Shown piece after piece: positions 22,719-29,747 of a stretch of DNA of 31,712 nt; within the stretch, counting starts at the first letter, position 1, and each line of letters begins with the position of its first letter. The DNA lies in contig JAOZUJ010000003.1 in NCBI GenBank assembly GCA_029938745.1, positions 1-31,712 of the forward strand. The letters run 5' to 3'. Position numbers and translations under genes: made by a program. The notes beneath the pieces are model-generated. The model was not told where the DNA came from, searched no databases, and was given only the letters and a program-made list of their open reading frames with translations. The stretch comes from Candidatus Moraniibacteriota bacterium. GTDB taxonomy: Bacteria; Patescibacteriota; Minisyncoccia; Moranbacterales; GCA-2747515.

Positions 22719-23549
22719 ATGACTGATGATTTAAAGGGTCTTTCCTCTGAGGAAAAAGACTTAAAAATACAATCTCTGCGTGACATGATCACAAGTGCGG
22801 AGCAAACAATGCAAAGCGCAAAAGCAATGCTTCTTCAGCTTGAAGGCAAGAAAAAAGTTGGGCGAAGAAAAAAAGTTGACGATGAAGATGGCAATGTTAT
22901 TCAAGGAACATTTGATGGTCAGATTATGATTGGTACAGATGGCAAACAATATCCAATTCCAGCAAATTACGCATCAAAATCAAAATTAGTTGAAGGTGAT
23001 TTTCTCAAGTTGACAATTGTGTCAAATGGCTCTTTTATATACAAGCAAATCGGACCCGTGCCACGACAAAATCATATTGGTATTGTTGGGCAGGATGCAA
23101 GTGGCAATTATTTTGTAGCAGTTGATGGTAAGCCATTCAAAGTACTTCTCGCTTCCATTACATATTTTGATGCACAACCAGGTGACGAAGTAGCGATTGT
23201 GACATCACAAGAAGAAAGTGCACAATGGGCATCAATCGAAGCAATTTTACAACACACCAACAATCCGGCTGCAGCGCCAGCAATTGATGCACTAGAACAA
23301 TCATCCGATGATGACACACCTAAAACAGCAAATGCAATTCTTACTGGAAGTAACGATGCGACACCAGATGATACTACTGATATTGTTGATGAATCTGATG
23401 ACACTGCTAGCGACATCGTCGATGACAATACATCACAAGATGAAATAGTTACAGAAGATACTACTGACAAAGATATTATAGAGGAATGGGTTCCAGACAT
23501 CGACGAAATTGAAAAAGAAATTCGTGCTGAAATGCAACAAACTGAATAA
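22719..23549 (+). CDS. Conserved acidic protein of a type common in Patescibacteria, 276 aa
   Basis: Function unknown. The plan is clear: an N-terminal helical segment (about 8-45), a basic patch KKKVGRRKKVDD (about 45-56), a beta-rich core (about 60-170), then an Asp/Thr/Ser/Glu-rich acidic tail (about 185-276). The core holds the well-defined motif QYPIPANYASKSKLVEGDFL and the later YKQIGPVPRQ, which I associate from memory with a widespread hypothetical family in this radiation; that memory is unverified. A basic patch plus a small beta domain fits nucleic-acid binding, and the acidic tail recalls chaperone or ribosome-associated proteins. gtrA-like gene follows after 26 bases. Confidence 0.75.
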   Translation: MTDDLKGLSSEEKDLKIQSLRDMITSAEQTMQSAKAMLLQLEGKKKVGRRKKVDDEDGNVIQGTFDGQIMIGTDGKQYPIPANYASKSKLVEGDFLKLTIVSNGSFIYKQIGPVPRQNHIGIVGQDASGNYFVAVDGKPFKVLLASITYFDAQPGDEVAIVTSQEESAQWASIEAILQHTNNPAAAPAIDALEQSSDDDTPKTANAILTGSNDATPDDTTDIVDESDDTASDIVDDNTSQDEIVTEDTTDKDIIEEWVPDIDEIEKEIRAEMQQTE

Positions 23550-23575
23550 ATAAAAAGAGTAATAGAAATGATCTT

Positions 23576-24205
23576 ATGGAACAAGAAAAACGATTGCAAA
23601 TAAATCGTACTGATTTTTATTTGGTCTCATTCATTGGCGCTTCTTTTGCGTTATTTTCCGTCCCAATACTCATTAATCTAAATATATCACCTATACCAAT
23701 TACTTTTACCAATGTCATTATACTGATGATATTTTTTGTCATTTTTGCCAACATAGCACTTGGCATTGCAGGACTGATTGGTAAATATATTCCTGTTATA
23801 TTTCAAATTGCAAAATTTGCAGCTGTTGGTGCATTTAATACTTTTCTTGACTGGGGTGTATTAAATCTCCTCATTGCAATTACCGGTATAGCATCTGGCA
23901 TGGGGTTTTCCCTTTTCAAAGGGATATCATTTATCATAGCAGCAATCAGTGCATATTTTTGGAATAAGTATTGGACATTTGATTCAAAAAAGAAATCAGA
24001 TAAAAAAGAAGTTGGACGTTTTGTCATCATTAGCGTAAGTGGCTTCATTATTAATGTTGGACTTGCTTCACTAATTATATTTTTATTCAAACAAACAACA
24101 TTTGTTACACCAGAGCAACTTGCAAATATTGCAGCAGCTTGCGCAACACTTGCATCTCTCGTATGGAATTTCTTAGGATATAAACTTTTTGTTTTCAAAA
24201 AATAA
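23576..24205 (+). CDS. GtrA-like polytopic membrane protein
   Basis: Two extra hydrophobic segments at the N-terminus (about 15-70) precede a GtrA domain of four segments (about 80-209). The domain shows the family signature: FAAVGAFNTFLDWGVLNLL, then AISAYFWNKYWTF, a second-half RFVIISVSGFIINVGL, and NFLGYKLFVF at the end. GtrA proteins are thought to help move polyprenyl-linked sugars across the membrane for cell-surface glycosylation; no glycosyltransferase is adjacent here. It is the second gene of the unit with the acidic protein and ends before a strong terminator. Confidence 0.88.
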   Translation: MEQEKRLQINRTDFYLVSFIGASFALFSVPILINLNISPIPITFTNVIILMIFFVIFANIALGIAGLIGKYIPVIFQIAKFAAVGAFNTFLDWGVLNLLIAITGIASGMGFSLFKGISFIIAAISAYFWNKYWTFDSKKKSDKKEVGRFVIISVSGFIINVGLASLIIFLFKQTTFVTPEQLANIAAACATLASLVWNFLGYKLFVFKK

Positions 24206-24231
24206 TTTCACACTTTGCTTTAGTATAGTAA

Positions 24232-24262
24232 AAACCACACAATAAATTATATTGTGTGGTTT
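24232..24262. terminator. Bidirectional terminator between gtrA-like gene and the 201-aa gene
   Basis: A perfect 13-bp stem AAACCACACAATA/TATTGTGTGGTTT with loop AATTA, between convergent genes. Confidence 0.88.
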
Positions 24263-24276
24263 CTGTACAAAAAAAC

Positions 24277-24882
24277 TTACAATGCATGTGAAAAATATAT
24301 TGCTTCACCAAAAGAATAATTGCTACGCACACAATATCGAATCCACAATCGCGCAAATTGCAAATGTGTTTTGAGATATTCATATTCCCATTGTTTTAAA
24401 ATATATGGATCACAAATGCTATACAATCCCCCATACCCATTTAAAAAACAATTTTGTATGATATGCCAATCATACACAACAGACAATGCGCGTTGTCCAT
24501 CATGTAATATACCATTATCATTATATATCTGTGCTTCAATAAACAAACTTTCACTTTCTGGCACAAAACAGATTACTCTTTCATTCATAAAAAACCAATC
24601 TGAACGTCTACACATTGATAATGGTGGCTTGCACTGCGCACATAAAAGTATTCGTTGTAATTCCTTCATTTGAAATTCCAATTGAATATATCTTTGCGCC
24701 AAATGAACTAAATCTACAGAATGTGTAATACTATGAATATTTTTCAATTGTGCGCCAACTGTAACATATTGCATACGATACATGCGCAACAAATATCGTA
24801 TAGTATGTGTTCCAAAATACAGAGAATTTTCTATATTTTCATGCACTAAATACGATTCATTTGCAATATTATTTTTATGCAT
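24277..24882 (-). CDS. Hypothetical protein, 201 aa
   Basis: I do not recognise this protein. It is rich in Tyr, His, Cys and Ile, without a signal peptide or a clear membrane segment. A CAQC followed by a third Cys in the CAQCKPPLSMC segment (about 81-91) could bind a metal, but a fourth ligand is not obvious. The middle reads like a beta sheet and the rest like helices. The gene has the strongest Shine-Dalgarno sequence of the window (AGGAGGG four bases before ATG) and a shared terminator. It lies divergent from dnaX. Confidence 0.72.
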   Translation of the reverse strand: MHKNNIANESYLVHENIENSLYFGTHTIRYLLRMYRMQYVTVGAQLKNIHSITHSVDLVHLAQRYIQLEFQMKELQRILLCAQCKPPLSMCRRSDWFFMNERVICFVPESESLFIEAQIYNDNGILHDGQRALSVVYDWHIIQNCFLNGYGGLYSICDPYILKQWEYEYLKTHLQFARLWIRYCVRSNYSFGEAIYFSHAL

Positions 24883-24946
24883 CTATCCCTCCTCCTTGTA
24901 TTGAAAAGAACAATTCAAAAAATCAAATCTATTTGAATTTCTTGCG

Positions 24947-24975
24947 TTATGCTATACTATAAAATATATTATAAT
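24947..24975 (+). promoter_or_regulatory. Candidate promoter of dnaX, near-leaderless
   Basis: TATAAT (24970-24975) lies ten bases before the ATG at 24986, with a weak TTATGC at N17 (24947-24952). A second TATACT is at 24953-24958. Either would leave little or no leader. Confidence 0.5.
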
Positions 24976-24985
24976 ATTACCCATT

Positions 24986-26551
24986 ATGTCAAAAACATTA
25001 TATCGAATATACCGTCCACAAAAGTTTTCAGATGTCCTTGGTCAAGATACAATTGTTAAAACTCTACAAAATGCAATCACACAAAACCGTATCGGACATG
25101 CATATCTTTTCACTGGTCCACGTGGCACAGGGAAAACAACAGTCGCACGACTCTTTGCAACAGCGGTGAACACTCAAAAGCGTAAAGGCTTTGAACCTGT
25201 ATCAAAAGATGTTGCAAAACGACTTGCGGATGGAAAATCAATGGATGTCATTGAAATTGACGCTGCCTCCAATACTGGCGTTGAAGATATTCGCAAACTC
25301 AAAGAGACAATTGGCGTAACACCGACTGAAGCGAAATACAAAATATATATTATCGATGAAGTTCACATGCTCTCAACTGCCGCATTCAACGCCCTACTTA
25401 AAACACTTGAAGAACCTCCTGAGCATGTGATATTTATCCTTGCAACAACAGAAATTCATAAAGTACCAAAAACAATTCTTTCTCGTTGTCAGCGTTTTGA
25501 TTTTGCTCGATTTAGCATTGATGACATCATCAAAAAACTCACGATCATTGCAAAAAAAGAAAAAGTTAAAATTGCACCAGAAGCATTGGAAATGATTGCA
25601 ATCGCAGCTGACGGCGGTATGCGTGACGCAGAGAGTATTCTTGCACAAATTTTTGCACTTGAAGACAAAGACATCACAGTTGAGGAAGTTGCTCAAATTC
25701 TTGGCACAACCACAACCGCTGAAGTTTCGGCACTACTTGAAGCATTTACAAACAAAGATATTGCATCTGCAATGACCACAATTAATAGTGTTGTGCACAG
25801 TGGCTACAACATGGAAGCATTTATTCGGTCAATTATTGAAAAATTACGTATTCTCCTATTTCTTTCTCTCAATACTACCGATAATGACATTCGTAATCTC
25901 ATATCAATACCAAAGTCAGAAATTGATGCGTTACAAAAACTTGCAGATCAACTTACACCACAAGAGATTATCATGATGATTGAAGAATGTGTGACAGCTC
26001 TACAAAAAACAAAAAATACAACAATCGTACAATTACCAATTGAAGTTGCATCTGTAAATATTTGTGGTACAAAAATAGTAACCACAACCAACACAACAGA
26101 ACAAAAACCACAAAATAAATCAACAAAAGAAGCAAGCGAAATGAAACAATCACAGGCAAAATCACAATCTACAAAAAAGTCTGACAAATTAGCTACGACT
26201 GCATTAGACCAATCGTCCACTGAGATTCATCCACAATCAAAAGAATCTTTAACAACATGGAAACAATGCATAGATGAAATAGATGAAAAAAATAAATCTG
26301 TCAGCAAACTCCTGACTCAATGCGAAGTACAAATTATCCAAGACAAAACAATCACCATCTGCACGACATTTTCATTTTACAAAGACAAAATTATGCAAGC
26401 AGAAAATCGTGCAATGATTGAAAAAGTTCTACGAACAAAATTTGACATGCCTATGAAAATTGATGTAATTGTACAGGATAAAGAAAAGAATGATTCATCA
26501 GAGCTTCTTTCCTATGCAAAACAACTTATGGGAAGCACTGTTACAGAGTAA
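24986..26551 (+). CDS. dnaX: DNA polymerase III subunit tau/gamma (DnaX), without zinc module
   Basis: The clamp-loader ATPase. Walker A is GPRGTGKT (44-51), Walker B is IIDEVHML (about 122-129), and the sensor-1 and arginine-finger region is ATTEIHKVPKTILSRCQRF. AAA+ domains I-II and the collar domain III extend to about 360; a Thr/Lys/Ser/Gln-rich linker (about 365-410) and a C-terminal domain follow (521 in all). Between residues 61 and 80, where most DnaX proteins have a four-cysteine zinc module, the sequence is NTQKRKGFEPVSKDVAKRL with no cysteine. An in-frame slippery A-AAA-AAG in the linker could yield a gamma-like short form. Confidence 0.96.
   Translation: MSKTLYRIYRPQKFSDVLGQDTIVKTLQNAITQNRIGHAYLFTGPRGTGKTTVARLFATAVNTQKRKGFEPVSKDVAKRLADGKSMDVIEIDAASNTGVEDIRKLKETIGVTPTEAKYKIYIIDEVHMLSTAAFNALLKTLEEPPEHVIFILATTEIHKVPKTILSRCQRFDFARFSIDDIIKKLTIIAKKEKVKIAPEALEMIAIAADGGMRDAESILAQIFALEDKDITVEEVAQILGTTTTAEVSALLEAFTNKDIASAMTTINSVVHSGYNMEAFIRSIIEKLRILLFLSLNTTDNDIRNLISIPKSEIDALQKLADQLTPQEIIMMIEECVTALQKTKNTTIVQLPIEVASVNICGTKIVTTTNTTEQKPQNKSTKEASEMKQSQAKSQSTKKSDKLATTALDQSSTEIHPQSKESLTTWKQCIDEIDEKNKSVSKLLTQCEVQIIQDKTITICTTFSFYKDKIMQAENRAMIEKVLRTKFDMPMKIDVIVQDKEKNDSSELLSYAKQLMGSTVTE
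26173..26184 (+). promoter_or_regulatory. Candidate programmed -1 frameshift site in dnaX
   Basis: The heptamer A-AAA-AAG (26173-26179) is in the frame required for tandem -1 slippage. The -1 frame then reads GTC (Val) and TGA at 26182-26184. This would end a 399-residue gamma-like product after domain III. No strong stimulatory stem-loop or upstream Shine-Dalgarno-like element could be seen. Confidence 0.45.
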
Positions 26552-26576
26552 TGCCATTATAATCAGACACATTGCA

Positions 26577-26594
26577 ACCTGCTTACCGGCAGGT
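26577..26594 (+). other. GC-rich hairpin downstream of dnaX
   Basis: ACCTGC and GCAGGT flank TTACCG, about 25 bases after the stop. There is no T run, so it may mark a processed 3' end instead of a classical terminator. Confidence 0.45.
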
Positions 26595-26613
26595 AGGCAT
26601 GTCTCTACAACAC

Positions 26614-26640
26614 TTGAAAAAAAATTAGAAATAGTATAGT
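26614..26640 (+). promoter_or_regulatory. Candidate promoter of tRNA-Gln
   Basis: TTGAAA (26614-26619), 15-base spacer, TATAGT (26635-26640), about 25 bases before the tRNA. The spacer is short, so this is tentative. Confidence 0.45.
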
Positions 26641-26665
26641 ATGTAAATTACGTGCTACCCGCTAC

Positions 26666-26737
26666 TGCCCGGTAGCCAAGCGGTAAGGCAACGGGTTTTG
26701 ATCCCGTTATGCGTAGGTTCGATCCCTACCCGGGCAA
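26666..26737 (+). tRNA. tRNA-Gln, anticodon TTG
   Basis: Acceptor TGCCCGG (26666-26672) pairs with CCGGGCA (26730-26736), discriminator A. The anticodon arm ACGGG-TTTTGAT-CCCGT gives anticodon TTG, reading CAA. The T arm is GTAGG-TTCGATC-CCTAC, and the D arm GCCAAGCGGTAAGGC is typical of tRNA-Gln. The CCA end is not encoded. A terminator follows six bases later. Confidence 0.96.
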
Positions 26738-26742
26738 CAAAG

Positions 26743-26779
26743 AAAAACAACCCGTACACTTTGTGTACAGGTTGTTTTG
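26743..26779. terminator. Terminator after tRNA-Gln, also serving the convergent membrane gene
   Basis: AAAACAACCcGTACAC and GTGTACaGGTTGTTTT form a long stem around TTT, with A and T runs on both sides. Confidence 0.88.
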
Positions 26780-26781
26780 TT

Positions 26782-27309
26782 TTATGCTTGAGACATTCTC
26801 TTCATGATCCTTCCAAAAATGACAGCACCAAATGTTACAGCTGGAATAAATACAAAAATTGTTTCTCGCAAGAGCTGGGCTTCTTCATGTCGCACAGGAT
26901 GATTTGTGAATTTTGTCACTATAATCATCATTGCTGCAGTTGGCACCATTACCATACAAAGTTGTGGCATGCTGTTCCATGTTTTTATTACATCATACCT
27001 TAGTGCAAAATACACAGCACTAATCAAAATACAGGCTGCCCACACAAGCATCTCAGCAGCAAACGTTGCTGCCATAATTTCAGGCAATAGACATCTACCA
27101 TATTGCTCAAGTCCTAACATGACAATGTTCAAATCAAAGAAAATAGATGCAATGCCAACAAGCATCAGAGTTACACCTGAAATGAGCACTCTCACACATC
27201 CCGTCCTCAGAGCAGAACATCTGAGTGCCTCCATCACCAAACACGTGGCAATAATAAAAAATAATACATAACCAAACTGCCACTGTGCTAACTCTATCGG
27301 TAATCTCAT
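26782..27309 (-). CDS. Hypothetical membrane protein, 175 aa
   Basis: I do not recognise this protein. About five hydrophobic segments are visible: near 12-28, 40-60, 78-105, 117-133 and 150-165, with basic residues between them and a basic C-terminus (GRIMKRMSQA). There are several cysteines in or near the segments. A strong Shine-Dalgarno sequence (AAGGAG) lies about seven bases before the ATG, and the gene is a single unit between tRNA-Gln and the aminotransferase. It could be a small channel, carrier or membrane anchor; nothing in the sequence chooses among them. Confidence 0.72.
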   Translation of the reverse strand: MRLPIELAQWQFGYVLFFIIATCLVMEALRCSALRTGCVRVLISGVTLMLVGIASIFFDLNIVMLGLEQYGRCLLPEIMAATFAAEMLVWAACILISAVYFALRYDVIKTWNSMPQLCMVMVPTAAMMIIVTKFTNHPVRHEEAQLLRETIFVFIPAVTFGAVIFGRIMKRMSQA

Positions 27310-27395
27310 TTTGCGTCTCCTTCCTATTTGTTAAATAAACATGTCACTGTAGAACAAAAAATACATATTATGTACTTCAAAGAAGAATACATCCC

Positions 27396-27424
27396 TTGCA
27401 CACCATTGTCAATGATTGTATAAT
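27396..27424 (+). promoter_or_regulatory. Promoter of the aminotransferase-phosphoesterase unit
   Basis: TTGCAC (27396-27401), 17-base spacer, TATAAT (27419-27424). The expected leader is about 18 bases before ATG at 27449. Confidence 0.7.
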
Positions 27425-27448
27425 GAAGATTCCTTTAAACAAAAACAT

Positions 27449-28288
27449 ATGAAAAAATATTGTTACATAAATGAAAAGATTGTGGAAGAAAAAAACGCTT
27501 GCATTAGCCCATATGACCTTGGTATCTTACGCGGCTATGGTGTGTTTGACTTTATGTGTACAACAAAAGACAATAAGCCATTTCTACTCCATGATCATTG
27601 GATGCGCCTTAAGCGTAGCGCAGATGAACTACAGCTGACATTGCCAATAAATAAAAAAGAATTTACTGCAATTGTGAATACATTGATTCAAAAAAATCCA
27701 TACGAAAATCCTGCCATTCGCTCAGTTTTAACCGCTGGAGTAAGTAAAAACGGCATCACACTGCCAAAAAAACCCACTTTTTACATTCTCATTCATGATA
27801 TAACAAAACTCCTCCCCAAAAAACAATTTTATAAAAACGGGGCAAGCATCATAACACATGAATTTTCCAGAGACAATCATGCAAGCAAAACAACAAATTA
27901 TATTGAAGCTATCAAAAAACAAAAAGAAAAAAATCGTCGTAATGCCATTGAAATTCTCTATCTTGATAAAAAAAACATTCTTGAATGCACAACAGCAAAT
28001 ATTTTTATAATCAAGAATAATGAGCTATTCACACCAAAAGACGACATTCTCTCAGGTATCACACGCAAACTTGTTATTAAACTTGCAAAGAAAAATAATA
28101 TTTCTGTCCATGAGCAAAAAATTACAAAAAAACAACTTTTTGATGCAGATGAGGTATTTATTACAGGTTCTGCAAAAAACATTCTCCCAATCACAAAAGT
28201 TGACTCACAAAAAATTGGAAATGAAAAACCAGGACAACTCACACAAAAGATACATGAATTATATTTTGATTATTTTAACAACTACTAA
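27449..28288 (+). CDS. PLP-dependent class IV aminotransferase
   Basis: Fold-type IV family, which includes branched-chain aminotransferase, D-amino-acid aminotransferase and aminodeoxychorismate lyase. The catalytic Lys is probably K147 in HASKTTNYIEAI, and E179 in ILECTTANIFII is the usual PLP-nitrogen contact. The N-terminal GYGVFDFM and the later ILSGITRKLVIKLA also fit. The last phosphate-binding motif reads TGSAKNILPI instead of the common T-S-x-x-E-I-x-P, so substrate use is unclear. I chose ATG 27449 (279 residues) because the promoter covers the upstream TTG start. It is followed after seven bases by the phosphoesterase. A second class IV enzyme is encoded at 28837. Confidence 0.88.
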   Translation: MKKYCYINEKIVEEKNACISPYDLGILRGYGVFDFMCTTKDNKPFLLHDHWMRLKRSADELQLTLPINKKEFTAIVNTLIQKNPYENPAIRSVLTAGVSKNGITLPKKPTFYILIHDITKLLPKKQFYKNGASIITHEFSRDNHASKTTNYIEAIKKQKEKNRRNAIEILYLDKKNILECTTANIFIIKNNELFTPKDDILSGITRKLVIKLAKKNNISVHEQKITKKQLFDADEVFITGSAKNILPITKVDSQKIGNEKPGQLTQKIHELYFDYFNNY

Positions 28289-28295
28289 CTAAAAA

Positions 28296-28793
28296 ATGAA
28301 AATTGCAATAATATCAGATATCCATGATCAAATTGAAAATTTGAATTGGGCATTAGAAAAAATCACACAAGATGAAATATCATATATATTTGCACTTGGA
28401 GATTATACATCATCATACATAATTGAAAGATTACAAGTTAATGACATTCCAATAAATGCTGTATGGGGCAATTGTGATGGAGATAAACAATCAATAATCA
28501 GAGCTTCAAACAATGAAAATAAAAATATATCATTTGCCGAACATTCATTTGATACAATCGAAATTGAAGATAAAAAGTTTTTTTTAACGCATTATCCAGA
28601 ACTCGCTGAAAATGCAGCAAAAAGCCGTGACTATGATGCAGTTTTTCATGGACACACACATTACAAGCGCGATGAAAAGATTGGCATTGTGCCAATTATC
28701 AGTCCTGGAAAACTAGCAATTTATCCACATGATGAAATATCATTTGCGATATTTGACACAGACGCAAACAAAACAAAATTCATCATAAAGTGA
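28296..28793 (+). CDS. Calcineurin-like phosphoesterase, YfcE/MJ0936 type
   Basis: A small dimetal phosphodiesterase of 165 residues. All five metal-binding motifs are visible in order: SDIHD (7-11), a GDY motif (about 36-38), GNCDGD (about 59-64), H in LTHYP (about 98-100) and GHTH (about 118-121). The size and the GNCD and GHTH forms match the YfcE/MJ0936 group, which hydrolyse phosphodiesters in vitro; the natural substrate is generally unknown. It lies seven bases after the aminotransferase in the same unit and ends next to a long palindrome. Confidence 0.9.
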   Translation: MKIAIISDIHDQIENLNWALEKITQDEISYIFALGDYTSSYIIERLQVNDIPINAVWGNCDGDKQSIIRASNNENKNISFAEHSFDTIEIEDKKFFLTHYPELAENAAKSRDYDAVFHGHTHYKRDEKIGIVPIISPGKLAIYPHDEISFAIFDTDANKTKFIIK

Positions 28794-28833
28794 TTTTGGG
28801 TACCTTTAAAGATATCTTTAAAGGTACCCAAAA
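28794..28833. terminator. 40-bp perfect palindrome, bidirectional terminator
   Basis: TTTTGGGTACCTTTAAAGAT and its exact complement, with no unpaired centre, lie between the convergent phosphoesterase and ilvE genes. A and T runs at both ends fit termination in both directions. The + strand stop codon ends one base before it, and ilvE ends four bases after it. Confidence 0.9.
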
Positions 28834-28836
28834 AAA

Positions 28837-29742
28837 TTATAAGATCATTGTAAACCATTTCTTTTCATCAATACTATTTTCACCAATACTATCAACAAAT
28901 GCCTCTTGTAGATCTTTTGTAGATTTTGTGTCAAATATGATCTCCTCGTTATTTAGCAACATTATTTTTTTGATTGGTGTTATTTCTGATGCTGTCCCTG
29001 TAAAAAATGCTCCTTGAAAATCTTTTAATTCCTCTGGAAATATTTCTCGTTCTGAGACATCATAACTCAAATTATTTGCAAGTTCAATCATTGAGCCTCG
29101 TGTAATACCGGCAAGAATCTTTCCTTTTTGTGGTGTTACTAATTTTTTATCACGGATAAAAAATACATTAGCCACAGCCCCCTCTGCCACAGCCCCATCG
29201 TGATCAAGAAGTAGAGGTTCATCAAAATTATCTTTCTTTGCGTCAGCCGTTGCCATAAATGAATTTGTATAATGTCCTGAAATTTTTGCATCACATACAG
29301 TACTTTTTTCAGAAATACGTGTAAACGGTGAAATTTTTACATCAACTTCATTAGATAGATACTTTGGCCAATAAAATGCTGCTATTAAAATATGCGTCTC
29401 ATTCATGCCTATTTTCATTCCCAATGCAGAATCGTCAAAATAAACCAATGGACGAATATATGCTGACTCTAAATTATTTTTTTGTATTAATGTCTTGCAA
29501 ATATTATTTATCTCATTCTTTGTCTCACTAATGTCCAAACCAAGCTTTTTTGCAGAATAGAATAGTCTATTTATATGTTCTTGCAATCTAAATATACCAA
29601 CTCCTCCTTTTATTTTATAAGCTCTAATTCCTTCAAAGACACCTGTTCCATAATGCAACCCATGTGTCATAGGAGAAATACTTGCATCTTCTAATTTCAA
29701 ATATTTCCCGTTTAAATAAACTATTAAATTTTTATCAAACAT
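28837..29742 (-). CDS. ilvE: Branched-chain-type class IV aminotransferase
   Basis: PLP enzyme of 301 residues that fits IlvE best. Family marks are GTGVFEGIRAY, the catalytic Lys K153 in DAKISGHYTN, E187 in AVAEGAVANVFF, ILAGITRGSMIELA, and FFTGTASEITPI. IlvE transaminates branched-chain 2-oxo acids and often also phenylpyruvate. It is third in tyrA-pheA-ilvE, five bases after pheA. That position suggests it performs the last transamination to phenylalanine or tyrosine; this is inference from context. No ilvBCD genes are in the window. There is no Shine-Dalgarno sequence. Confidence 0.9.
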   Translation of the reverse strand: MFDKNLIVYLNGKYLKLEDASISPMTHGLHYGTGVFEGIRAYKIKGGVGIFRLQEHINRLFYSAKKLGLDISETKNEINNICKTLIQKNNLESAYIRPLVYFDDSALGMKIGMNETHILIAAFYWPKYLSNEVDVKISPFTRISEKSTVCDAKISGHYTNSFMATADAKKDNFDEPLLLDHDGAVAEGAVANVFFIRDKKLVTPQKGKILAGITRGSMIELANNLSYDVSEREIFPEELKDFQGAFFTGTASEITPIKKIMLLNNEEIIFDTKSTKDLQEAFVDSIGENSIDEKKWFTMIL

Positions 29743-29747
29743 ATTTT

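Noticed and set aside
25551..25575. A second dnaX slippage site (A-AAA-AAA)
   Set aside because: It would truncate the protein within the ATPase core near residue 193, which would not give a useful product; kept only as a caution about chance A-rich runs.
27416..27448. TTG start for the aminotransferase giving 11 more residues
   Set aside because: The TTG overlaps the -10 box TATAAT, so those codons would not be transcribed; ATG 27449 matches the family N-terminus.
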